This document shows, in pieces, positions 1 through 11,162 of a DNA stretch of 64,000 nt; the stretch's first letter is position 1, and each line of letters begins with the position of its first letter. A model generated the notes under the pieces. The model did not search any database. It had not been told where the DNA came from and saw nothing but the letters and a program-made list of their open reading frames with translations. The translations under genes and the position numbers were made by a program. The stretch lies in assembly GCA_025093985.1 (NCBI GenBank), contig JACAAK010000008.1, positions 62,001 to 126,000 on the forward strand, given 5' to 3'. This DNA is from Calvatia gigantea (taxonomy: Eukaryota; Basidiomycota; Agaricomycetes; Agaricales; Lycoperdaceae).

Positions 1-1433
1 GAAAATACAAATAGCGCGCCTTGCATGACGGGAGATCCTACACCATCCCCTCGTTGTATGTGTAATTATAAGCTGAACGTGAATGGCTCTGGGCTGGGGT
101 TGGAAGGTTCCGTGTCGTCACCCGACTGATACATATCTACGAACCGCGTGGGTGCTCAACATGTCGAAATCGGGCCGTACGACCGTTTTCTTCCCGTTTT
201 TCTTCCCGCGCGGGTGTGGTTGTCCTGGGAGTTGAGATATCAAGTTACGATCCTAGTAGGGTAATGCGCCCTTTGTTGTCCAACTGAGCAGAGACTGTAA
301 TGGCCACCAAAAAACATCGCGAATATCAGGGCTGTCGAGGATTGCGCTAGGACAGACTCCGCAAGGAGGGTGGGCAATGCTCAGAAGGCACCCATGTGCC
401 CGCATCCCGGTGTCATCGGGAAGTCACTCTCACACCCCTGATCATCCAGGTCCCTGCAGCTTCCCGCACCCAGCCGCACGCATGCCCCAATGCCAGACCT
501 TGCGTGGAAGTATGCCTATTTTAGCGAGCTTGTACTTGGGGAATTGGGTCACTCGGCGCACGTTTGCAAGTATCCATGGATAGGCCGCCCAACCCACTCG
601 ACATCGCTGACTTCTCCAAGAAGTCAGGATGAAGCGCCGCTGAACTAGGGCCAGCAGTAGTCCGACTCACCATTCAAGTCGCGTAACCTAAGAATACCCA
701 CCTTCGCGAGTTTTCGCGCCCCGACCTTATGTGGTAGGAGAGGTCCACGAGCGGCTTGGGATGTTGAGACGGAACAAAAAGTTGGGGGGGACTTGTGGGT
801 TTACGAGGTTGACCGGCTCAGGGGCCTGCACAACTTCACCCCTTCCATCCTTGTTGTAGAGTGTAGGGCGGTGTTTGTTGAAGAAGGGATAGCGAGTAAT
901 AAGATCTATTATGTGTATGATGGGGACCGGCGCAAGGTAGGGGTGAGAGAGGTGTCGGGTGGAATTGTGAATTGTTGGGATCCGAAACTTTTATATCTTT
1001 GAAGGTGGAACCGGAAGAGTGAAGACGGGGTTTTCACCACTTCGAGGACGCAAACGCTACATGGGTGGAAGTAATGGCAATGTACGGACATTCTCTTCCA
1101 TGTTTACTCCTCATTAATTGGTGGTGCGATTCAATGAATACATCCTACCGTTGAATACAGCTTACTTCTGTAAAACTTAAGAGAGGATTTCAGGCCCGTG
1201 TGCAACAGGCGGCATCTCAACAACCACGCGTAAGTTCGTGTGGGGGATTTCAAGCCATATTTGACTGGGACGTTCCCCAACCTAAGAATGGGAAGACAAA
1301 AAGTTTTTCTTTCCACGCACGACATGTGACGTGCTTAACTTTGTTCAGATAGTGCGTCCCCCCCCCCCCCCCCCCGACCCTGCTCGTTTCAACTCGTTTC
1401 CTCTGGGAGGAAAAGCTACTGCCCACCGAAGAA
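1..1433. other. 5' intergenic stretch, no supported gene
   Basis: I see no open reading frame here with recognisable protein features or a convincing splice pattern. The longest frames (about 60-90 codons) have no Agaricomycete-like composition. The only structure is a run of 18 C at 1358-1375, just upstream of the ferric reductase start. Confidence 0.5.
1358..1375. repeat. C homopolymer (18 nt)
   Basis: An uninterrupted run of 18 cytosines lies 58 bp upstream of the proposed ferric reductase ATG. It falls in the presumed 5' UTR or core promoter. The exact length of such a run is unreliable in assemblies. Confidence 0.9.
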
Positions 1434-3840
1434 ATGTCAGCCGATACTGGAACGCCTCCTGTCATACCAGCCGAATTTCAGCAATACGAGTACGCTCTCC
1501 GTCCACACCTTTTAATCTAGTTAAAACTAGTAAAACACCTTTAGCTCGTATGCAGAAGCGCCAGGATGGCAGCTCAAGTTCTCGCTGGTTTGGGTTGCCG
1601 CCGTCGGCATAATCCATACTCTTCTGTATTCCCCACCTGATTCATGCCATTCGGGTGCGAAGAGCGCTCCACGACCTCTTTGGCGTGTATGAGAATGTCG
1701 ACAAATACGTAGCACTATGCAACTCCGATCCAGGTGGTGATCTAGTAAGACAGAAAGAGCCGATGCGAGAAGTTCCAAGGAGAGATTGGAGGAACGTGCG
1801 GAGGAGGCTGCTGAATGCTATTGGGGGCGTTGTGCTTTGGAACGTACCCATGTTGGAGCTTAATCTTGGTCAAAGTAAGCCATAGTCGCTTTAGTTCATT
1901 TGGTATTCTGACACCCTTCGCTTTTAGTTGTAGTAATAACTGGTTATCTTCTGACTGTGATTCTTTGTATGGTCCTCCACGCACCCCTCTCTGAAAACCC
2001 CAATAGGGCAGGTCGGTACACAAACATCGTCCGTTAGGTTGTTTTAAAGGGCCTGACTAATCACCTAACAGGGTTCATTGCCTTGGCCCAACTCCCAGTT
2101 GTATTCCTCTTCGCAACTAAGAACTCTATTCTTTCTCTCCTCTTCGGTCCAGGCAATGGCTATGAAAAGCTTAATTATGTTCACCGCTGGGCCGGTCGCG
2201 GCATGTTCATTGCCGGACTTGTCCACGGCTCTCTTTGGATCAACAACCACCTTACTTGGCAGTTTCCTATCATCGGACAGCAAAAAGAGACTTCGGGCGT
2301 TGCGGCCCTTGGGTTGCTCTGTGTCATTGTGGTCACTTCCCTGAGACCTGTCAGGAAGGCGTTTTATGAGTTCTTTTATGTCGTTCAGTAAGTGACTGCC
2401 GTCACGGATAGTTGTGGTTAAGCGTTGACTTTTGGTTACCAGCACCTTGGCGTTTGTCGCGTTTTTCGTCACGATTTGCTACCACACTATCTACGCACCT
2501 CCGTGGATATTCCCACCACTGGCGTTTTATGGGCTCGACATGCTTTTACGGTTCCTCAGATACCGCATTAAAGACGCTACGTTGACGCCGATTTCCAACC
2601 AGCTAACTCTGGTATGCAGTCCTCCTAAGGTTCTCCTTTTACCTCTTACACAGTATTTTACACAGATCAATATACCCTTCTGCACAGATGGCTGGACAGC
2701 AGGCCAACATGTCCGGCTGCGCGTTTTCTTCGACGGTCGCATATTCGAGTCTCACCCATTCACAATCCTCACTGCGCCTCCTTCAATCTCATGTCTATCC
2801 AACGTCTATGCACCAGGTATAACTCTTGGTGTTCGTTCTGTCGGAGATTGGTCTCGCGCTCTCAATGCCTTCGCTTTAAATGAGGGGTACCTCAGCTCCA
2901 AACATCTGCACCCGGAAAAGAAGATCGATGACAACGATAGTGCGGAATGTTGTTCGAGCGGCCCACAAATTCCAGTGCAGGTGATGGTGGATGGTCCTTA
3001 TGGAGGGTGCGGGTTGGATCTAGGGGAGTATGAGACTGTTGCGTTCCTCGCAGGAGGTGCTGGAGTGACATTCGTACTTGGAATGTTAGATGATATTGTG
3101 GGACGGTGCGTAAGACTTGGGAGGCCGAACGGTGAGAGAACGAGGAGGGTTGAATTTGCATGGTGTGTGAAGTCATTTGGTGAGCTCTCCTGCTTTTTCC
3201 AACCTATTACCCCGTTCTGATTGCCACATCCCCCAAGGTTATATCCATTGGTTTGCGTCGGCGCTGACAGATATCGCACACATGGCTGCTTCTTCGGCCC
3301 ATTCATCTACGCCACTTGCCCTTCACATATCTGTCTATGTGACATGTCTCTGTGATCCTGAGGCCGTACCGCCAATACCTAACTGCGATGTAACAATCTT
3401 ACGACCTGATGTTCATCGCATCCTTAACGACCTCGTCACTCCGCCATCATCCTTCTCACCGTCTTCACCTAGCATCATCACAAGAGCAATCCACAACTTC
3501 ATCTTCTACTTCAATCGATAAGGAAAGGTTGACGCCTTCGACCTCTGCCCCGAATGCACAACCAATTGATAGAGGTGATCAAGAAATCATTGTTGTTTCC
3601 AAACACGGTCATGTCACCACTACACAGGGACAGGATATTGATATTGAGGCAGACGGACTGGATCCCCATGTGTCAAGGAAACTTCCCTGGCTTGGTGGAG
3701 GCGGTGGTGTAGCTGTTTGTGCAAGCGGCCCTGTGAGTTTGGTTCGCGAGGCTGCGAACGCCGTTGCGCGGCTCAGGTTTTCAGAGAGGGGTAGAGAGAT
3801 GGGTGGCGTTGATATCCATACAGAAGTTTTCTCACTTTGA
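1434..3840 (+). CDS. Ferric reductase (FRE/NOX-like, plasma membrane)
   Basis: Probable ferric-chelate reductase, which moves electrons from NAD(P)H through FAD and two haems across the plasma membrane to reduce Fe(III) or Cu(II). I read eight exons: 1434-1489, 1545-1625, 1663-1874, 2072-2387, 2443-2611, 2666-3179, 3238-3434 and 3487-3840. They keep frame throughout and give 632 residues, normal for the family. The transmembrane core has the expected histidine segments: GYEKLNYVHRWAGR, then GLVHG, then HTLAFVAFFVTICYH. The FAD domain shows GWTAGQHVRLRVFF and SHPFTIL. The NAD-binding domain shows VDGPYGG and LAGGAGVTF, and near the C-terminus VAVCASGP. Every junction has GT...AG. The exon 2/3 border and the last intron (3435-3486) are the least certain. 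No frame break is needed, unlike many genes further along. No ferroxidase or permease gene lies next to it. Confidence 0.88.
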
Positions 3841-4014
3841 TGACCCAAGTAGAAGCCTTCGCAGTCAATGTACATGATTCATTCTCATTAAGTATAACTA
3901 GCAGTGTAACTTGAAACATTAACACCGCCGTCAGAAATTTTTGGTCAGGTGGGGTATAAAATTTGATGTCCTCATCTACGACATCATGGTTGTCAAGCCA
4001 ATCCAAAAGCCTCG

Positions 4015-5457
4015 TTACGCTGGGAGATCCGAGGCAAATTTGACTTCGGAGACACCAACATCGGAAATACGACCAATACTCCTGAGTTGAATGGATGGAC
4101 CACACCGCTTGGCGCTACCCACAGTCGTGGTTTCAAGTTCAAGGTCGTTATGGTTAGGTGCCGGAGGGACATGCCAATTTAACAGGCTCCCATTTACCTG
4201 CGTTCGGGTACTTGAGCTCCCAGAAATTATTGTACTCCGTATAATCAAAGGGATGAGTGCAATCCCTGCCAAAACAAGATGTATAGGTGTCGCTGTCAAA
4301 CAGGACATTCATATATAGGGCAAGAAACACTCACCAGCAGTAGGGATAACGGCTTCTCGCAAGAGAAACTTTGCGTCGGTCTTCGATGCATACAATATTA
4401 CGGCCACGAAAGTCATCACCGCGTAGAACGCCGCGCTTTCAGCCGCGACCAATACGATGGGTATCAGTTTCGAACGCTGACCTCGCATTGAGGGAATTCG
4501 AATCACTTTCGATGGGACGTCTTGGGTCCATGTTCGGTATGCGATGAGTCCCGTCGTCAGAATAATCTGGAGCAGTGCCAAGGCGTAAGTCGTATTCACC
4601 CAGTGCACGAGAGGAGGTTCCGACAAGACGCGGTGGGGGACCTCGGTATAGAGATGTAATGCAATTGCGGTGGCGGCTGCATAATCACGTAGTGTTTGAG
4701 AGCGAGGGGCGAAGGAGGTTTCCAGAGTGTAGCGAGGGACGGATGAGAAACAGGGCATGAATCACGCTGTCATGAACGTACCTATGTTGAGGGACAGGAG
4801 AATCGCGGGGAAAGCGATGACATAAAAGCTGCCATTCCACACCAGAAAACAACGATAAATCTATGGATAAGTACAACCCTTGAATTTTGCCCAAGGAGAA
4901 TCAGGCAGAGGGCCCACCAGTAGGAAGTTAGCGAGCCAAATTGTGAGCATGCTAACTAGTTCATGTGTAAAGTTGTCCCATCGGCTTCTATCAAGGAAGT
5001 AGTCAGCCGGTCCGACGGTCATCCATAGCCAGACGTAAGCGCGGAGGAGGCGGTATAAATTGAGCCCTGAACCATGGATCAGAAGGTGCTAAAACGAGCT
5101 GCATGGAACTTGCCAAGGTGAATGGTTGATAGGATCCACATTACAATACTGGCATGAAGGAAAACCTTTGGAAACCAGTAGATGAGTTCGTTGGACCCGG
5201 GAAAACGGCTATGAAGGCACCTTTGCTGATTGAGTGCTCGATTTCCTCTTTGAGACAATGTACAGAGCTTGGGCGAACAGCGTGCAATAAATACCTGGGC
5301 ACCCTCGTTACATGGTTTCTGGCAGCTGAGACGAGGCGTTATCTACCATATAGCAATACCTAACTAATAAGAATCGTCATCTTGGCGATATCTGGGAACA
5401 CCTCACCTCGAGCCATATCGAAACCGCACCAATTTTGTCTGAGAGGATTTTCCGCAT
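4015..5457 (-). CDS. Multi-span membrane protein of Agaricomycete type
   Basis: A hydrophobic protein of 345 residues in eight exons on the minus strand: 5457-5407, 5359-5347, 5294-5221, 5165-5114, 5066-4918, 4860-4782, 4676-4335 and 4292-4015. The exon lengths sum exactly in frame. It has about seven membrane helices with landmarks typical of a large uncharacterised basidiomycete family: LEVLLYGIY, SIVMWILSTIHL, NLYRLLRAYVWLWMT, LLIYRCFLVWN, and GLIAYRTW near the cytoplasmic side, then a polar tail. Two splicing oddities support the model. One is a 13-nt microexon (5359-5347). The other is a GC-AG intron (5113-5067) with donor GCAAGT, without which the helix-loop YRLLRAYVW cannot be joined in frame. 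The start ATG at 5457 gives MRKILSDKIGAVSIWLE before the first splice. Function is unknown; the family assignment rests on remembered patterns. Confidence 0.72.
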
Positions 5458-5858
5458 TATTCGGACAGCCGCCACTGGGGCGCGGAAGAGGCTTTCCTCT
5501 ACGAGCAGAGTTTTTAGGTGGATGGAGAAAGGAGAGAGGGAACGACGGGTCACTGACTGAAGCTAGTATCTAAAAAGGGTGTACGTTTGTATTCCAGGGC
5601 CTCCGCAGCAACGATCAGTGGTGGCGTCCGGTCACAAGAGCCTAAAGGGTCCCATTCCATTTATCCCAGACATTTCGGGAGCGATTAAATCTCGTCAGCA
5701 AAACTAGTAAGCAGGACCAACATCTCGAGGACTCCAACCTTGAGCAGGGTCCAATCTGCCCACTACATTACCAGTCGAAATGAAGAACAGTAGTTGATGT
5801 TATTTAATTCTAAAAGTGCACCCTTGTAACACACACCCCGCACCCCTTTGAAGTCAGG

Positions 5859-5969
5859 ATGGCATTGTTACAACGTGCGTCCCGCCGCGCTCCGTCAGCT
5901 GTCTTGTCGGCTCAGTCGAACCCGGCCTTCAGAAAATTTGCCGTTAAGTTTGTTGCTAAAACCACATGA
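5859..5969 (+). CDS. Orphan 36-aa reading frame resembling a mitochondrial presequence
   Basis: The frame starts MALLQRASRRAPSAVLSAQ and runs to a TGA after FVAKTT. It is rich in Arg, Ala, Ser and Leu with no acidic residue, which is the composition of a cleavable mitochondrial targeting peptide. A short intergenic stretch alone would not be expected to look like this. I cannot find a following exon that continues a mature protein: downstream sequence turns into the motif-repeat block. It may be the first exon of a gene broken by that block, a relic of a duplicated nuclear gene for a mitochondrial protein, or chance. I have no function to assign. Confidence 0.35.
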   Translation: MALLQRASRRAPSAVLSAQSNPAFRKFAVKFVAKTT

Positions 5970-6179
5970 TGTATAAATAGCCGTAACCCCTTCAAGTTGG
6001 TTGGTGCGAAGGTACTGTCAATTTCTCACATAACAAAGATTTCGGTCAATGTACCACTCGCCCAGACTTGCGGACTAGGTTTCCTTTGAGTCGCCGCACC
6101 AAGACAGCAAAGGACCCTGGATAATCCCTATACATGTCGTGTACAAAAGTCGGGTTTGGGGAGGACCCCCGAAAATTGG

Positions 6180-6675
6180 GGGGGACCCCTGATCAAATCC
6201 GGATAAGAATTGGGAAATCGCACAAGAGCCCTGTTCAGTTTCCCGGATAAAAATTGAAATTTTCTGCTGAAACCCTAGTAGGGTTTCCGGATAAAAAATT
6301 GGGCTTGCGAGGGGGGGCTTGATCAAATCCGGATAAAAAACCTTGCTGACGGCAGTCGGGAGCAGCCCAGGGCGGTCCCACTTCCAGACTGCCTCAGTTT
6401 GGGTGCAGAACGGCTCGACCCCTGGCACAAAGTCCGGATAAAAAAGGGGGGGCCGGAGGCCCCTGATTTTTTTCCGGATAAGAATCGCAGAATTTTTCGA
6501 AAATTTGTGCGAATAAAAAGCCCAAATCTCGGATCAGGGATCCCCCCTATATTCGGGGGTCCTGTTTGGGGCCACAAGTTTTGTCCGAATAGACCCCACC
6601 CTAAATAGCAAATTTTGTCCGAACCCCGCATCTGGCCTCTGGAAATGGCCAAATTTTGTCCGAACCCGATATCCA
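6180..6675. repeat. Cluster of TCCGGATAAAAA / TTTTGTCCGAA motifs
   Basis: The core CCGGATAA recurs at about 6199, 6243, 6288, 6329, 6434 and 6474. A larger unit GATCAAATCCGGATAA occurs twice, at 6191 and 6321, 130 bp apart. From 6575 on, the related motif TTTTGTCCGAA appears three times (about 6577, 6612 and 6652). The two motifs are near reverse complements of each other (TTATCCGGA versus TTGTCCGAA), so the block looks like short arms in both orientations embedded in diverged sequence. No coding signal accompanies them. Confidence 0.6.
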
Positions 6676-7325
6676 GCCTCGTAAAAATCTCCAAAAAATT
6701 TGGTTTTGTTATATTTACGCTTAGTTCCACCGCTGTACACCTTATACATCATTATTTCTTTTCCTAAAAAGCTCCATTGCATGCGAGAGCTGTGGCAGGT
6801 ACCCGGCTTCCAAGCTTTTGAAAGTGTTTTCATCCACCAATGAGATCATCAGACCCTGGCCAAACGGTCAAACTCATCTCGAACGAAAGACGGTCCCTCG
6901 CTGATGTCAGCGGGGGGTGACAGGGAATTTCCGTGATCGCCATGATCGCCATGATCGTCCTTTCGTTCGAGAGAAGTGACTATCAGTTAGAAGAATGAGA
7001 AAAGGATTGCAATGACCATACCTTGGGCAAGCATGACCCCTGATTGGGTCTGTCTTCAAGGTCCATTGAGTTTAGGATACAACTGGGTGTTCACTGCACA
7101 ACTTGGGACATGGCCCGCAAATATGTCACGAGTTACTGTTTGGAAAAATGATATCACCATATTTCAAAAAGTGCTACCGTCAAATTCAAGATTAAGTCAC
7201 TTGTATAATATCTCAGTCCTGTAGTGTGTAACATAGTGGGTGTTGGAGCCAGAGTCATTTCTACCAACGTGAAATCTGACCCTGGAACGCTCCCTTGTGA
7301 GTGCCCCTTTGGATGGCCTCAAGCC

Positions 7326-7430
7326 AGCTTTTGTCCGGACTTGCCTCCGGGCTTCGCCTGCGGCGGGCGGTGCCTGTCCGAACCGGTACACAGGGAAAAG
7401 CCAATTTTTGTCCGAATCGGTACACGACAT
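7326..7430. repeat. Outlying copies of the TTTTGTCCGAA motif
   Basis: Three further copies of the TTTGTCCG core lie at about 7329, 7375 and 7408. Two of them form a direct repeat, GTCCGAAcCGGTACAC and GTCCGAAtCGGTACAC, about 34 bp apart. This links this piece to the 6.2-6.7 kb cluster across roughly 650 bp. Confidence 0.55.
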
Positions 7431-8162
7431 ATATAGGAACTATCCAGGGTCCTGACAGCAACCGTTCACAAAATTAGATGTTGATACTTACTGTACACCG
7501 ACCATGCGATGCATTCCCACGAAACCACTTCCGCCTGTTCCTCCCCAATTGACGCCATAAATGTCCGTGAAGCCCCTCCAGACCTGGATCTCAAGCCGCT
7601 TTAGTTTGACAACTTGTTTTTTTTTCCTTGGTTTCAATCTGGGGACCAGTGCAAAACAATCGAGTTTGGTTCCTAAATTGACAACGCTTCGCTCGAGTGT
7701 TAGCACTCCCCAGTTTGTACATCCTATTAACGCCACACCAGCGCTTCAGATAATGAGCGCGACACCAAAAGCAACTTACATTACCATGTCCCAGTCCACG
7801 GGGAAATACTAGAAAAGCTAGAGAACGTTTTTAAGAGCCCAGACTCTGATCAATGGTATCGATTAGAAAGGGCGAGCGGTGCTCGCAGGATACGGAGGTT
7901 GTCTCACGAATAATGTACCTCCACAAGTAAACGTGTAACCTGGCCATCCGATTGTGTTACGAAGACGACAGTATCCACTTAGTAATCACGTATTCCATTC
8001 GAGGTCGGGAGACCTACTTGACATTCATTGCATAGGATGGAGGTATATTTAATTACAAAGGTCTCAGGGGCCTTCATCATCATCGTTCAAAGGCATTGAT
8101 AGTAGTAATCTGTTACAGAAGAATAATTAATCAATGTTTTAGGACAACGTTAAATTTTAAGG

Positions 8163-9476
8163 TCATGGCGCACCATTGATGACAGTACACTTGTATGGAG
8201 AAATGCAAGCCGTCGGCCCAGTCCAACCAATACCACCGCACTGCGCCCATTGGGGGACAGTCCCAGACGGAGTTGTTGTAGTTCCCGGAGCCGTAGTTGA
8301 ACGGGTAGTTGTGGTAGTCCCCGGAGCCGTAGTTGAACGGGTAGTAGTGGTAGGGGGTGTGGTCTGCCAGGGCGTGTAAACTTTCACCGAACTGGCAGTA
8401 ATCTATCCTCGGCTTACCGTGCCCTTGCCATAGAGGGGAGGTCCTGGGATAATGTAGGTAGTCCTAATTTCCAATAAGAAGAGAAGAGACTGAATCCCGT
8501 CGAACACTCACGAAGTTTTAGATTCGTTGCTGTAGAGGTCGACGGTGACTGTCATATCTGTTAGCGACTCTTTGTCCAAATGGATTGAGCACTGGGCTTA
8601 CGGCCAGGGTCGCTGTTAGAGTAGCCTCCTGGAAAACTGACCAACTCTGCAGCTGTGGGAGGACGGCTTCCGCCATCAGTGATCTCGATCTGAGCGCACT
8701 CAGGGTAGAGTTGCTGCGATAAAATGAGCACCAACAGTCTATTTCATGAGGGTGGAAACACTCACAGCAGGAAGTGAATGGAGAGCAATCGTCTCGAAGC
8801 GAATCATATAGTGACCGCTAGGAACGGTACTGGGGATAGTGGTGGTCCAGCTGTTGTTCTGAGCGATCATTTTTCCAGAGCCCCATTGACCATTCCCAAC
8901 AGTACCAGACAGGAGCCCAGCTTCGTCGATTTTGAACTGTTGGACGATCAGGAACCAGGTTAACATGGCTATGTAACATCCCCAAGAGAGGTCCGTACCC
9001 ACTGGAGGGATCCAGCGTTGACATTGTCGCAAGTGCTACCAGGGCATTGTGCAAGATAGGTGAGCTAAGCAGTGCCAGCGTTCAGCAAAGGTAGCCAATT
9101 GCACGTTTTCACATACCATAGGGCCATATGGATGGGGCCAGACCTGGTTCCAATAGGCGGTAACGGCGGTTCCCGCAGCGACTTGAGCAGTCAACTGGTT
9201 GGGTCCCGGGGCGCCATCATCGTTACAGGCAACAGTGGAAGCAGTGGCATCTTGAATTGGGTCACTGTTTCAACACTGTCAGAAATGGATCCTACAAGAG
9301 CGGCGATCAATTTACTAAGTAGCCCAAGGACGTTGAATGGTAGTTTGCCCGACGGGAGTGTTGTATGGTTTCCAGCCGTTGTACCACTGGCCGCTCCAAG
9401 AATAAGCGAGGACGCCGCCGTGTGCTTGGACTCTTGAGGCACATAAAACTATAGCAAGGGAAGCGAGTGCGAGCAT
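8163..9476 (-). CDS. AA9 lytic polysaccharide monooxygenase with truncated CBM1
   Basis: Secreted copper enzyme that cleaves cellulose or related glucans oxidatively. A signal peptide ([18 protein letters not shown]) ends so that the mature chain begins [17 protein letters not shown], giving the copper-binding N-terminal histidine. The second brace histidine is in [11 protein letters not shown] and the axial tyrosine and glutamine in [12 protein letters not shown]. Other AA9 landmarks are [23 protein letters not shown] and [12 protein letters not shown]; the last has Phe where many members have His. I read eight exons with start 9476, then a Thr-rich linker holding a repeated [10 protein letters not shown], then a CBM1 beginning [10 protein letters not shown]. 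The CBM1 stops after CTVINGAP, so it lacks the fourth cysteine and the C-terminal aromatic residue. The last exon junction near 8391-8418 does not keep frame cleanly with a standard acceptor and is uncertain. Confidence 0.9.
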
Positions 9477-11162
9477 TGCAGAGGCTTATCGTCAGATACT
9501 GATGATGCATTCTCCACGTTCTATACGACTTTAAGTACTCGTAGGAGACTCCCAAAACGGAACTTGTAAAATGGTGATAGTAGCCATCCGCGGTTTCTTT
9601 GAAGCGCTTAGCTATATTTTTACCTGGAGAAATAAGAGTCACGGCTCCGCGGAAATTCTGACATGTACAGTACCTCAGGCATATGTACTGCAAGGTCAGC
9701 ACCTCTCTGACTCTAAAAATGGACTGTCATAACAATGTCCGCAAAAAGTTCGGAAATCTAAAAATATGGCGTTCACAGAGGCACCATTCAAGATGGATAT
9801 TTCAATTGCTTCGGCGGAGGAACACAAGAGTAAGTCTCATTCGATTAATGTTGGCTATTCTCTGTACCATAAGGAACTTACTGGGCACGATGATGTGCTC
9901 TAACAATTATATAATGGTTCCTCAGAGTTGGAGCGAGGCATTTTCCTTCCACGGCATTATCTATACAATGTTTTGTTACCGGAGACTCAGACGTGCAACA
10001 GGGGTGCGAGAGCCTACGGAAGCGCGGTGCAACATTGATTTGGCACACATGCCGGGCAATACCTTTGGACTGCTGATGTAGGGTTCGGTTGGGTTTGAGG
10101 GACTATTTTTGCGGGGTCCCGGAACTTTCAACCCTTGAATTGGAGGGGGACTCGTGGTCTATCCCCCGCCGCTTCTAGTGGGGAGAGAGACCTCAGTAGA
10201 ACCTCATGAGAAACAACCTTGCGCGAATGGTTGAGAAGAGGCAATGCCACCCACCTCCAAAGAACAGAAATTGATCCGAGGTTTGTCCAAGCCGGGCGTA
10301 AGAAAGGTCTTCGAGAGGATCAACCTCGCTCCTAAGGTGAATCTGGATACGTAGGAAATTCTGGGACCTGCGCATATCTATATTGGTTCAGCTCAGTATT
10401 ACCACTTTGAACCGTCAAACGGCTTGCTCCGAGTCCAAGCTGACAAAAAAAGGGACACACACCTAGTAGTGATGTTGTTAAGAAACAATTCTCGCATAGT
10501 TATGCGAAAAAGTCAGGCGGACCTCGTATGCTCGCTTAGTTACTCCCAGGTAAACTCGTGGTTTCATATCACACCATGATTGGGAGTCATGGGACCTTGA
10601 AGGTGTAATTTAGCGACTTCTGTTGAGTTGTAGAACTCCGAAGTTTCCATGCGATACCCCACAAATTGGCCGGTGTGTACGGAATTTCACCAATTTGACA
10701 GCTTCTGGACGTAAGCTTTCTATAACACACGGGAACAAAGGTGAATCTAAAATTTGGATGGCTCCTACGGACCTCGGGTGTGATGCGGTAGCATGAGTGT
10801 TAAGGTCAGCTTCTTGGAAGAGATGTGCTCATTTTTGCGTGAGAGTTTGCGGATATCAAAGCTCACGAGGCATTCCCGGATAGATGGGTAACGGATGGAA
10901 GGTACCAGGTTTGAGAGCGAATATCTGTATTGCGAAGGGGCTGGGCTGTGAAGCCTCTCCTGTGGTTTTGTGGAGTCGTAATAGGATAAGCTGGGTCATG
11001 CCTGTGAAGTTTGAGTTCACGAAGGGCAACCCAGTTCCAGCGGGGTTTCACGTATAATCGGCTGTTATATCAAAGCATTCCGTGGCCTCAGTAACTTGAT
11101 AGAATGAGATTCGGAAGTTAGGGAACAAAATGTGAGCCTGACAAAGAAACAGGGCGCAGGAC
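9477..11162. other. Intergenic, no supported gene
   Basis: About 1.7 kb. A frame of 132 codons on the plus strand (9683-10081) has no signal peptide, domain or splice neighbours I can recognise, and its composition does not resemble the neighbouring genes. Nothing else stands out. Confidence 0.5.

Larger units (their letters stand above)
5458..8162. other. Long gene-poor spacer with short-motif repeats
   Basis: About 2.7 kb between the membrane-protein gene and the AA9 gene. It holds a small presequence-like reading frame (5859-5969) and two blocks of TCCGGATAAAAA / TTTTGTCCGAA motifs, described separately. Frames near 7012-7224 and 7488-7812 show no recognisable protein or splice pattern and I do not call them genes. 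Confidence 0.55.

Noticed and set aside
6075..6833. Minus-strand frames of 100-135 codons across the motif cluster
   Set aside because: The translations simply repeat the FGQN/RTK words generated by the DNA motif, so they are repeats and not a protein.
9683..10081. Plus-strand frame of 132 codons between the AA9 and TPR genes
   Set aside because: No domain, signal peptide or splice context, and its composition is unlike the neighbouring genes.
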